From Berkiella sp050247135 (GTDB lineage Bacteria; Pseudomonadota; Gammaproteobacteria; Berkiellales; Berkiellaceae), in NCBI GenBank assembly GCA_050247135.1, contig JBFWUT010000075.1, forward strand, positions 1 through 6,992: a stretch of DNA of 6,992 bases, written 5' to 3'. The position numbers and the translations under genes were made by a program. Shown here piece by piece: positions 1-6,270 of this stretch (position 1 is its first letter; each line of letters begins with the position of its first letter). Below the pieces are notes generated by a model. The model ran no database searches. It worked only from the letters and a program-made list of their open reading frames with translations, and was not told the origin of the DNA.

Positions 1-140
1 TGACTCAATCCATTGCAAATCGTGTGTCTTATGCCCAATCTTTGAGTGATGGCGTTTCGGTGTACGAAACGGCAGATCAATCAGCTAAGTTAGAAATTGA
101 CGCATTGTTGAGTGAGTTGGAGGCTAAGAAATGGCTTTAA
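1..140 (+). CDS. parA: ParA-family partition ATPase, C-terminal fragment (5' end outside window)
   Basis: The open frame begins at base 3 and ends with TAA at 138-140, giving about 45 C-terminal residues. It reads TQSIANRVSYAQSLSDGV, then SVYETADQSAKLEI, then a leucine/glutamate-rich helix ending KKWL. The pattern 'R-x-x-Y-x-x-x-x-x-x-G-x-S-V-x-E' followed by 'S-A-x-x-E-I-x-x-L' is typical of the end of small plasmid-type ParA/ParF Walker ATPases. These hydrolyse ATP on nucleoid DNA to segregate replicons. The Walker motifs lie upstream of the window, so catalytic competence cannot be judged. The stop codon overlaps the next gene's ATG by 10 bases (ATGGCTTTAA), the usual translationally coupled parA-parB/parG layout. 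The downstream RHH protein supports the call. Another ParA/MinD-like ATPase remains possible from so short a fragment. Confidence 0.72.
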   Translation, partial: TQSIANRVSYAQSLSDGVSVYETADQSAKLEIDALLSELEAKKWL

Positions 141-328
141 AGTCAAAAAAATTAGATACGGTACGTACTGATATTCCTGTTGATGTTGTGACGCAAGTTG
201 ATTTGGTGCGTATTAATTTGAATGTGCCAAAAACTACTCGCGCACTATGGAAGTCCGAGGCGGCAAAACAAGGTAAATCTTTATCGGATATGATTGTGGA
301 AGCAATGGAATCAAGCTTGAGTAAATGA
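131..328 (+). CDS. ParG-like ribbon-helix-helix partition protein (centromere-binding/autorepressor)
   Basis: This 65-residue protein is preceded by a GGAG Shine-Dalgarno 8 bases before the ATG and starts inside the parA stop region. Residues 1-24 look flexible and polar, like the unstructured N-terminal tail of ParG. Residues 25-64 fit a ribbon-helix-helix fold: strand 'VRINLNVP', helix 'KTTRALWKSEAAKQG', then 'KSLSDMIVEAMESSL'. This lines up with the ParG C-terminal half (VNVNF, helix, 'RKGTSITDVVNQLVDNWL'). ParG of plasmid TP228 dimerises, binds centromere and operator DNA, represses its operon and stimulates the ParF ATPase. The same role here is inferred from fold, size and position directly after parA. 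The pair implies the replicon or island was, or is, actively partitioned. A simple RHH repressor or antitoxin is the alternative. Confidence 0.72.
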   Translation: MALKSKKLDTVRTDIPVDVVTQVDLVRINLNVPKTTRALWKSEAAKQGKSLSDMIVEAMESSLSK

Positions 329-354
329 GTAGATACTCAATTGAGTATTTGCTC
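327..354. repeat. Perfect 16-bp palindrome with extended imperfect stem, directly after parG-like gene
   Basis: ATACTCAATTGAGTAT at 333-348 equals its own reverse complement. GAG (327-329) and CTC (352-354) flank it beyond symmetric 3-base gaps. It overlaps the TGA stop of the RHH gene. There is no G+C-rich stem and no clean T-run, so a classical intrinsic terminator is doubtful. The tetramer ACTC, known to be recognised by ParG of TP228, occurs at 335-338 and inverted at 327-330 and 343-346. An RHH binding site is therefore possible, though ParG operators normally lie upstream of parF. Confidence 0.55.
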
Positions 355-474
355 ATTGTTGATATTTATAGTTAATTTATTGTTTATCTGAATTTTGCTT
401 ACGATTTTATTGCGTTTTTATGAGGTAAGACTATTCAAAAGGACACCATGAACATCGTCGAATTAGAACACACC
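329..474. other. Convergent A+T-rich intergenic region
   Basis: This spacer separates the + strand parA-parG pair from the - strand toxin locus, so both transcription units point into it. Beyond the palindrome at its left edge it is strongly A+T-rich with T-runs and no G+C-rich terminator stem on either strand. The only gene-like signal is AAAAGGA followed 7 bases later by ATG at 448 on the + strand, treated separately. Confidence 0.5.
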
Positions 475-552
475 CTACATGAACTCCACATCTATCCGAT
501 CAATCATCCATGCAATTATCTTTCCATTAAGATAACCGTAGTCCCTAAGTAA
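448..552 (+). pseudogene. Possible 5' remnant of an interrupted + strand gene
   Basis: ATG at 448 has a good Shine-Dalgarno (AAAAGGA, 7 bases upstream) and opens a 34-codon frame beginning MNIVELEHTLHELHIYP and stopping with TAA at 550-552. It follows the partition genes on the same strand. From about 475 onward the frame runs antisense over the 3' end of the 125-residue - strand gene. One reading is that the first 9-10 codons are the true start of a gene that lost its body when the toxin locus arrived. The sequence does not resemble a family I can name. It could equally be a chance ORF, so confidence is low. Confidence 0.2.
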
Positions 553-852
553 AACATCGTCTTCTAGTGAAATGCAACCAATGTCAAGCAAACCACCAGC
601 TAGTTCACCAACTAGCTCATAAGCGAAACCATTACCCACCTTAACAAGTGACGTATGAGTATCTTTCGACATTTCACGGACAGAATAATCGTCAAAGACA
701 ACGGGAATTAGCGCAACTTCATAAGTTGCGCGCTCAACAATCGGATAAGGGCAGACGCTTGCAAAGCAGGTAAGTTCAACGCCGTTAATGCGCAAAACAA
801 CCTCTTCCTCTATATCATCGTTCAGACGTATAACTTCGGCAGTATAGGTCAT
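475..852 (-). CDS. Unrecognised acidic 125-residue protein, candidate orphan immunity protein
   Basis: The start ATG at 852-850 has AAGG about 8 bases upstream, and the stop is TAG at 477-475. I do not recognise the family. The protein is cytosolic in appearance, with no signal peptide or membrane segment, and strongly acidic. Alternating hydrophobic stretches (EVVLRINGVEL, YEVALIPVVF, FAYELVGELAGGLLDIGCISL, KIIAWMIDRIDVEF) suggest a mostly beta, barrel-like fold. Two cysteines lie near residues 29-34 (CFASVC). It is the last gene of the Rhs locus, separated from the EF-Tu-like gene by a REP-like inverted repeat. Small acidic single-domain proteins downstream of Rhs tips are commonly immunity proteins, often orphans kept after tip exchange. 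Immunity function is inferred from position and size only, and the protein does not resemble the EF-Tu-like neighbour. Confidence 0.7.
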   Translation of the reverse strand: MTYTAEVIRLNDDIEEEVVLRINGVELTCFASVCPYPIVERATYEVALIPVVFDDYSVREMSKDTHTSLVKVGNGFAYELVGELAGGLLDIGCISLEDDVLLRDYGYLNGKIIAWMIDRIDVEFM

Positions 853-980
853 GGTATTGGCCTTATTGTTTTGTCGGCTGAATTACCGTTTAGAAGCTTC
901 CAGATACTGTTTCCACTTTAAGTGTGAATGGTAGTAATAGCACCGTCTGTGTTAGTTCCAACGAACCCAAACCGTGCTTG
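853..980. other. Intergenic spacer upstream of the 125-residue gene
   Basis: It contains a small odd palindrome, CACTTTAAGTG (914-924). The next gene's AAGG ribosome-binding site lies at its low-coordinate edge. On the - strand one short frame, running QARFGFVGTNTDGAITTIHT then stop, stays open up to the inverted-repeat element and could be the tail of a decayed gene. Too little remains to identify it. No convincing promoter hexamer pair was found, so the 125-residue gene may depend on read-through. Confidence 0.35.
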
Positions 981-1083
981 AGTGCCGTAGCACGTGTGGA
1001 ATACGGGATTTAAAGCATAATTAAAGCAGTAAGTTGTTGTTTTAGTGAATGATTACCCCGAAATCCTTGCGGGCTACGGCACT
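981..1083. repeat. REP-doublet (REPIN)-like or MITE-like inverted-repeat element, 103 bp
   Basis: AGTGCCGTAGC at 981-991 is repeated as an exact inverted copy, GCTACGGCACT, at 1073-1083. The similarity continues inward: reading both halves outside-in, 22 of the first 29 bases match, including GGA and CGGG blocks. The right half can also fold alone through CCCG and CGGG around a 9-base loop. Two inverted copies of a short G+C-rich 'GTAGCCCG...CGGG' unit around an A+T-rich core of about 45 bases is the architecture of REP doublets or small MITEs. It sits 11 bases after the stop of the EF-Tu-like gene, where such elements often stabilise or end transcripts. No flanking target duplication was evident. 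Confidence 0.6.
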
Positions 1084-1094
1084 ACTCTCCATTA

Positions 1095-1376
1095 TTATTG
1101 AATAGGCATGACATCAATTATCGTTATCTTTCCTAAGGACTCTTTACCTTCATAAAAATAGCTAGAAAGACCTATTGGACAATCGTTTAATAAAAATTTA
1201 ATTGAAACTATTGCACTATCACCAGGCAATAGCTCCTCCCTATCCAATAATGTAATCATACCTGAGGTTTTAGTACCTTTATTTAACTCAAACAAAGGTC
1301 TATAACCACTTTGAAAAGGAGTCTGTCTTTTATTTTTTCCTTGATAAAGCCGAAGCCGTGCGGTTACGTTTATCAT
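1095..1376 (-). CDS. Stand-alone EF-Tu domain III-like protein, probable immunity protein of the Rhs toxin
   Basis: This 93-residue protein aligns end to end with the C-terminal beta-barrel (domain III) of elongation factor Tu. ARLRLYQGKNKRQTPFQSGYRPLFEL matches EF-Tu's 'S-E-V-Y-I-L...GGRHTPF..GYRPQFYF', 'TSGMITLL' matches 'VTGTIEL', 'LLPGD' matches 'VMPGD', and 'FYEGKESLGKITIIDV' matches 'FAIREGGRTVGAGVVAKV'. The GTPase domain and domain II are absent, so it cannot deliver tRNA. I start it at ATG 1376-1374: the Rhs TGA overlaps it as TGATG, GGAAGAG lies 6 bases upstream, and homology begins there. ATG 1391 would add MEETV but lacks a Shine-Dalgarno. Tight coupling to the toxin tip marks it as the cognate immunity gene (inference). 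It looks more A+T-rich than the Rhs core, consistent with exchange of the tip module. Confidence 0.8.
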   Translation of the reverse strand: MINVTARLRLYQGKNKRQTPFQSGYRPLFELNKGTKTSGMITLLDREELLPGDSAIVSIKFLLNDCPIGLSSYFYEGKESLGKITIIDVMPIQ

Positions 1377-1389
1377 CACGGTCTCTTCC
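1374..1389 (-). promoter_or_regulatory. Coupled stop/start (TGATG) with internal Shine-Dalgarno
   Basis: On the - strand GGAAGAG (1389-1383) inside the last Rhs codons is followed after ACCGTG by ATG at 1376-1374, and the Rhs TGA (1378-1376) shares its A. This arrangement supports translation re-initiation and decides the start of the EF-Tu-like gene against the upstream ATG at 1391. It keeps toxin and immunity synthesis coupled. Confidence 0.65.
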
Positions 1390-1690
1390 ATGGGCTATAC
1401 TTTAAGGGAGTTGCTTTTAACTGATTCAACAGGTCGGCAGGTATTGATATGGCTTTCATTCCATCCGCGGTAAAACCAAATGATGATTTCATAACTGAAT
1501 TTGGGACACTAACTTCAAGTAAAGTGTTCGGAAGGCCATCAAATTTAAAATTATTCTTACCAAATGTGGTTGCATCATTCAAGTTAGTCGCGAATAATTT
1601 ACCTGTCTCATAACCGCCTGGCACAGTTCGAAAACCATTTGCTGCAATATCAGCTACCTCGGCATGTGAAGCCGCTCTATACAAAGTTGT
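1376..1690 (-). other. C-terminal toxin domain of the Rhs protein, putative ADP-ribosyltransferase-like fold
   Basis: Residues 1504-1607 follow the Rhs core and hydrophobic linker. The pattern 'TTLYRAASHAEVADIAANGF', then 'GGYETGKLFATNLNDATTFGK', then 'TLLEVSVPNSVM' and 'DGMKAISIPADLL' resembles a widespread toxin tip beginning Y-R-x-x-S/T-x-x-E with a later GK-x-F-A strand and 'A-x-x-F' helix. Such N-terminal strand-Arg and central aromatic strand arrangements occur in ADP-ribosyltransferase-fold toxins. On that reading R1507 would be the NAD-binding arginine and the C-terminal part should carry the E/Q. I cannot place that catalytic residue with certainty, so the enzyme class is tentative. 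Toxin status itself is well supported by position. Confidence 0.55.
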
Positions 1691-4600
1691 TGAACCTTCC
1701 CCCGCTTTTGCAAGTTTTGCAAGAGATCCAACAAACGGAACAGCCGCAGCAACCTCAAATCCTAATCCTAAACGAGAGGTGGGTTGCCCATCTGCCCACT
1801 TACTAATATTTTCTGCGCCAATTGTATTCCACGATGCTGATGCAAATGATAATGCTGCTAGCTCAAGCGTATTATCCATACTGGCAGCACGCATCGCTGC
1901 ATCATCAAGCATATCACCAACGCTAAACAATCCCGTTGGATCAACCGCATTCGTCGGGCTACTCCCCACATAAGCATAAGGATTCAACCCAGCCTCAAGC
2001 CCTAGCGGATCAACCTCCATATATCGACCCAACTCAGGATTATAATAACGATTGTGGTTGTAATATAAACCACTTTGCACATCATAATACTGGCCAGGGA
2101 AGCGTAAATTCATCTCTACGCCATTGGTTAACCCTGTAGCTGGTTGCAACACACCAAACGCATCCGCGTCCCATGACCATACCACTTGTTGTGTTGTGGC
2201 ATCAATGCCGCGTCTGGGCTTGCTTTGATTATCCGTGACAATATAAACAATACGATTGCTTGGGTAAACGGCGGCAATTGGCCTATCACCCAGCCACACA
2301 TATTCAACAATTAACGCCCCATTGCCTGTGTACTCACCAATCAAATGGCTTGACTCATCATAGGCATATTGACGGTCTAGGTTTGAGCCACGGCGGAAGG
2401 TGCGTTCGTTGTTGTGATTATAGTCAAATGACATGCCTGTATAGAGGCTATTATTAGGCACAGCCCCTTCTAGCTTACGGCGACCTGCTGCATCGTAAGT
2501 TGATGTGCCTTTGTAAGTGTTTACTATTTCGCCTTGACTCGATAAACCGAGTGTTTGAGCAACCCCATTTTTTGTCCACGAGGTGAGCTTATTGCCTGTA
2601 TAGCCATAAGCCGCAGCCGTATAGGCAAAGACTGTTGTTCCTGTGGTATTGAGCGTTAAACGATTGCCATTGGTGTCGTAGGTATAGTAAATCTTGGTGA
2701 GTGGCAATGATTCTTCCACTAATTGACCGTTATTGTCGTAGGTGTAGTTATATACACTGTTGCTATTGACGGTATTTTTTGTGATGCGACCATCAACATC
2801 ATAGAGATAGGCCGCATTAAAGTTATTAACGCCTGTGCTGTTGGTATTACTGATGCCTGTGGTGAGGCCGCCATCATCAATACCTATATTGAAAGAGCCA
2901 CTTGCCGTACCCCACGTCCAGCCACGTAAACGATTCGCCCCATCAAAGCTGATATTACTGGCGAGGGTGCTTGCACCTAATTTAATCGTATTGATAACGC
3001 CATTAGCACCGTAACTGTAGGTTACTATGCCGCCTGACGGGAGGGTCATTGAAGCCAGTTTGCCACTTGCGGTATAGCTATAGCTATTTTTTTGCTGACT
3101 GGCGGTATAGCCTAATGTGGTGGGTGCTTTGTTAACCTGAGTCTTTGTCAGTACTTGATGAAAGACGTTATAGGTATAACTTGTCGTTACCCCAACACCT
3201 GCGATATTGGCGGTAACTGAATCTAAGTTACCATAAGTGCTGGTGTCGTAGGTGTAGGTGTCATTGACTTGCAAATTGGCTGTATTCAATCTGTAGGCGC
3301 AGTTCATGATGCGTGGGCGATTGTCTTGGTCAACAATCCCAAAACTACAAGACCTGTCTTCGTGCGTTTTGGCAATTAAGCGGTTGCCTTTGTCGTAGAC
3401 ATAGTATTTTAGGCCAAAGTCGCTGTTGGCTTCTTGTTGCAGCACATCACGTTGAATAAATCCACGTGTTGATCCTGCACTATTAGCCGCTGTTTCTTGG
3501 GTGTTATTGTCTGCGGCATCGTAGGCTTTGGTATCCACTTTGCCGTTGCCATCAGTATGAGAGATCACACGGTTGAGTGGGTCATAAGTCCATGCGTTGA
3601 TGATGCCTAGTGCAGATTGAGTCTGTGTGACGTTACCATTGGGGTCATAGCTCAAGGTTGTTCGTAAACGATTGCTTGCCGAACCTTGACGCGTGGTGTA
3701 GAGGCGGCCATTCGCATCGAGCGTATTCCAAGTTCCTGCCAAAATTGCCCCAGCCGAATTTGTTTGCGTCACCACACTGACGGCGTTGTTGGGGAAATAG
3801 CTTGTATTGGTTTTATTTCCGCTTGGGTCGGTGACTACCGAAGGTCGTCCTACACCATCATAAGCATAAGTACTGACTTTACCATCGGCATCTGTTGCAC
3901 TAATCACTCGATTTAGGGAATCGTAAGTGTTACTGGTTGTCTGAGATAGGGTAGAGCCACTGTGAACCTTACTAAGTACTCGATAGCTCGCATTATACGT
4001 TAGGGTATCTTTGGTGGTATCAGGATAGTTAACCACCAACGGCAGTCCTGCACTATTGTAATTAGCGTACGAAGTCTGACGTGTTACTGCTGCATTAGCT
4101 GAATTATTGACATATCTATTATGGTAAGCCACATTTCCGTAAGCATCATAACCCCAAGACTCCATATCATTAATGCCCCCTGTGTAGCTCGGGCCTGTGT
4201 AGTAAGACAGGAGTCCATAGTTAGGTAGAGCCACATCTTCATAGTAGTAAAACAACCACGTTTGTGGTGTGCTTGACGCTGAGCCTGGATAACTTTTGGT
4301 TTGGCTCGTGAGTTGTCCACGGGCATTGATGATGTTGTTGACTGTCAACAACGGTGCTGTGATGGTATTGGGAACTGGTGTGTTGTTGGTCGCACCTGTA
4401 CTTAATGTGGTGTAGGTATAACTGGTTGTTCTGCTTTGCGGTGTGCCAGACGCTTCAACGGCGGATAACACACGATTTAAGGCATCATAGGTATAAACCG
4501 ATTGAAAGCCTCGAGCATCGGTGTAATTGAGAATTTGATTCTGTGTGGTATTAAAGGTTGCCGAGGCCATCGGTTTGCCGCCAATAGACAAACACGGTGC

Positions 4601-6199
4601 GCCAGTCGCCGTGATGGTGACGTTGGTTGGGCTATTTACCGTGGTAGTGACTGTCGTTGTTGCCGTCTGCACACCATCTGGCTTGTAACTCATCGTAATC
4701 GTTTTAGCCGTATCGTTATATGTCGTTGTCATATCCATGGCACTTGCCGTGCCATTAAAACTCGGACGTAACGCTTGAATCGTGGTTTGGGCAGTGCTGT
4801 ATGTCCAACCTGTTGATGATGAATACGAGGGAACATAGTTTTGAGTGACGTTCCACTGTTGTTCTACTTGCGCCAAGCTATTAACGACTTGGGTCAATAC
4901 AGGGTAGTTGTAACTTGAGTCTGGCGTTGTTGAGGCATTGAAATTGGGTTGACGATTACGCACATACGCGGCAACCGCACCAATTTGTGTCATTTGGTTT
5001 GTGTAAGTATAAGAGCCAGCCGTTGGGGAACTTGAGCTAACCAAAGAAAACACAGAAGTAGGCGCACCTGTTGAGGGAATGAGTGTGCTATAGGTTGCAT
5101 ATCCAAAGGTGGCAATTTGCTTATCGCCTTGCGTGCCACTCGTTAACGTGACTTTAGTGACTAATCGTGATTCATTGACAGTTTGCGTGGTGCCAACGGT
5201 TGGATCATCGTAATTGTGTTCAAGCGTTAATACATTATTTCGATTATCACTGACTTGCGTTAAATTATTATTCGCATCATAAGCTAAATTTAGTTTACGT
5301 CCATTGGGTGTTGAGATACCTGTGACGCGTTGAAGCGACATTGAGGAGGTTGCGGAGGAGACAATATAAGGGGCAGTATTTGATATCGCGCCGTACATAT
5401 ACCCTAGACCCGAAGGCCAAGAAGCTGTTGTTGTAGAAAAATACCCACTAGAGTTAATAAATATATTAATAGTATTCGTATACGTCGCCGCAGGTGCCAT
5501 TGTGTAGGTAGGGCTTGCAACGCTGTATGCCGTGCCATTTTTAATAATATTGAGCGTATTTCCTGTTCGGTTAAGTGAGTATTCACCTAAGTTTGAACTC
5601 CAAGGTAAGTATTGTAATGCCGTGGTGTTAAAGTCACGAATCGCATCGGCGGAGTAAAGTCGATAAAAAACGCCACTTTGCTCTTTAAATACGGTATCAC
5701 TGCTTTCACCAGGCAGCCGTACTCTGAGTACGTTTGCCGAAAAAGTCGTTGTCACAGGATTAAATGTTGAAATATTATAATAATTACTTCCATTATAATA
5801 ACGACCTGCCCAACTATAATTAACCGTTTGATACTGAATGGTATTGGTACTGATTGTTTGAGTGATGACGTGGCTTTGATAGTTGTCTGTCCAGCCGCTT
5901 GTGGACTCTTCGGGCTGCTCAAAACTCTGAGCTGCTGATAAATTTTGACGCAATGGTGCGCGATAATTTAGCGTATAAGGAAGTTGTCCTTGAATTTGAG
6001 TCGAGCTGTAACCGACATCGCCTGACAATAAACCATAGCCTTGAGTACACGATTGTATGCCTGGTGCCGTTGCTGCTGCATAGTTTTGAGCAACAACATC
6101 AGGATCAGCAAAAGCTGTTCTTATCAAAGAATTCAATAAAATGAGCGCAATAAGCACATGCAAATAACGCACGCTATGGTATTTGTGAGATGTCGTCAT
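1376..6199 (-). CDS. Sec-exported Rhs/YD-repeat polymorphic toxin with variable C-terminal tip
   Basis: This 1607-residue protein begins with a Sec signal peptide: basic H5-R11, hydrophobic core V15-I26, likely cleavage after AFA at 31. Residues of about 40-120 (GYGLLSGDVGYSS, LPYTLNYRAPL, GWTDNYQSH) match the entry region of exported Rhs proteins. YD repeats run from about 300 to 1290; about fifteen are visible, such as YDALNRVLSA, YDPNGNVTQ and YDPLNRVISH. The conserved core end at about 1384-1424 contains RYYNPELGRYMEVDPLGL, then NPYAYVGSSPTNAVDPTGL. In Rhs proteins this is where the protein cleaves itself to free the tip, predicted here after L1424. Residues 1425-1503 form a linker with a hydrophobic stretch (LGLGFEVAAAVPFVGSLAKL), and 1504-1607 are the toxin. 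No PAAR or VgrG-binding domain is visible, so delivery is probably not by a standard T6SS route. No clear Shine-Dalgarno precedes the ATG, but the signal peptide fixes the start. The frame is intact. Confidence 0.93.
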   Translation of the reverse strand: MTTSHKYHSVRYLHVLIALILLNSLIRTAFADPDVVAQNYAAATAPGIQSCTQGYGLLSGDVGYSSTQIQGQLPYTLNYRAPLRQNLSAAQSFEQPEESTSGWTDNYQSHVITQTISTNTIQYQTVNYSWAGRYYNGSNYYNISTFNPVTTTFSANVLRVRLPGESSDTVFKEQSGVFYRLYSADAIRDFNTTALQYLPWSSNLGEYSLNRTGNTLNIIKNGTAYSVASPTYTMAPAATYTNTINIFINSSGYFSTTTASWPSGLGYMYGAISNTAPYIVSSATSSMSLQRVTGISTPNGRKLNLAYDANNNLTQVSDNRNNVLTLEHNYDDPTVGTTQTVNESRLVTKVTLTSGTQGDKQIATFGYATYSTLIPSTGAPTSVFSLVSSSSPTAGSYTYTNQMTQIGAVAAYVRNRQPNFNASTTPDSSYNYPVLTQVVNSLAQVEQQWNVTQNYVPSYSSSTGWTYSTAQTTIQALRPSFNGTASAMDMTTTYNDTAKTITMSYKPDGVQTATTTVTTTVNSPTNVTITATGAPCLSIGGKPMASATFNTTQNQILNYTDARGFQSVYTYDALNRVLSAVEASGTPQSRTTSYTYTTLSTGATNNTPVPNTITAPLLTVNNIINARGQLTSQTKSYPGSASSTPQTWLFYYYEDVALPNYGLLSYYTGPSYTGGINDMESWGYDAYGNVAYHNRYVNNSANAAVTRQTSYANYNSAGLPLVVNYPDTTKDTLTYNASYRVLSKVHSGSTLSQTTSNTYDSLNRVISATDADGKVSTYAYDGVGRPSVVTDPSGNKTNTSYFPNNAVSVVTQTNSAGAILAGTWNTLDANGRLYTTRQGSASNRLRTTLSYDPNGNVTQTQSALGIINAWTYDPLNRVISHTDGNGKVDTKAYDAADNNTQETAANSAGSTRGFIQRDVLQQEANSDFGLKYYVYDKGNRLIAKTHEDRSCSFGIVDQDNRPRIMNCAYRLNTANLQVNDTYTYDTSTYGNLDSVTANIAGVGVTTSYTYNVFHQVLTKTQVNKAPTTLGYTASQQKNSYSYTASGKLASMTLPSGGIVTYSYGANGVINTIKLGASTLASNISFDGANRLRGWTWGTASGSFNIGIDDGGLTTGISNTNSTGVNNFNAAYLYDVDGRITKNTVNSNSVYNYTYDNNGQLVEESLPLTKIYYTYDTNGNRLTLNTTGTTVFAYTAAAYGYTGNKLTSWTKNGVAQTLGLSSQGEIVNTYKGTSTYDAAGRRKLEGAVPNNSLYTGMSFDYNHNNERTFRRGSNLDRQYAYDESSHLIGEYTGNGALIVEYVWLGDRPIAAVYPSNRIVYIVTDNQSKPRRGIDATTQQVVWSWDADAFGVLQPATGLTNGVEMNLRFPGQYYDVQSGLYYNHNRYYNPELGRYMEVDPLGLEAGLNPYAYVGSSPTNAVDPTGLFSVGDMLDDAAMRAASMDNTLELAALSFASASWNTIGAENISKWADGQPTSRLGLGFEVAAAVPFVGSLAKLAKAGEGSTTLYRAASHAEVADIAANGFRTVPGGYETGKLFATNLNDATTFGKNNFKFDGLPNTLLEVSVPNSVMKSSFGFTADGMKAISIPADLLNQLKATPLKYSPWKRP

Positions 6200-6226
6200 G
6201 ATAGGTGGCTTTTTTAGAGTGAGTTG

Positions 6227-6255
6227 GCTCTTAAGTTTTTTCTTAAACTTAGAGC
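6227..6255. repeat. Hairpin between lipoprotein and rhs genes
   Basis: GCTCTTAAGTTT (6227-6238) pairs with AAACTTAGAGC (6245-6255), leaving one bulged T. In the direction of the flanking genes (- strand) no T-run follows, so it is unlikely to terminate fully. It may attenuate read-through or protect the upstream lipoprotein mRNA. On the + strand it is followed after a few bases by a T-run, but no + strand gene needs it. Confidence 0.45.
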
Positions 6256-6270
6256 ATTAATTTTTTTGTT

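Noticed and set aside
907..980. Short - strand frame (QARFGFVGTNTDGAITTIHT then stop) and alternative frames, including a + strand frame from 894
   Set aside because: All are under about 40 codons, have no start or ribosome-binding site, and overlapping frames look equally protein-like. Mentioned only as a possible remnant.
1095..1391. A functional tuf gene or tuf gene fragment left by recombination
   Set aside because: The sequence is far diverged from real EF-Tu, retains only the domain III fold motifs, has its own start coupled to the toxin, and ends neatly after the domain. It is a dedicated domain, not a broken tuf.
4502..4771. 89-codon + strand ORF inside rhs, and the other short ORFs on both strands within 1779-6144
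   Set aside because: They lie antisense or out of frame within the intact Rhs gene, show no family motifs or ribosome-binding sites, and reflect the repetitive codon pattern of YD repeats.
1376..6199. CRISPR or tandem DNA repeats suggested by recurring 'gtcgtaggta' and 'atcataggt' blocks
   Set aside because: They are antisense views of codons for the YD motif (TAC/TAT-GAC/GAT) in an open Rhs reading frame, at irregular spacing and without conserved repeat-spacer structure.
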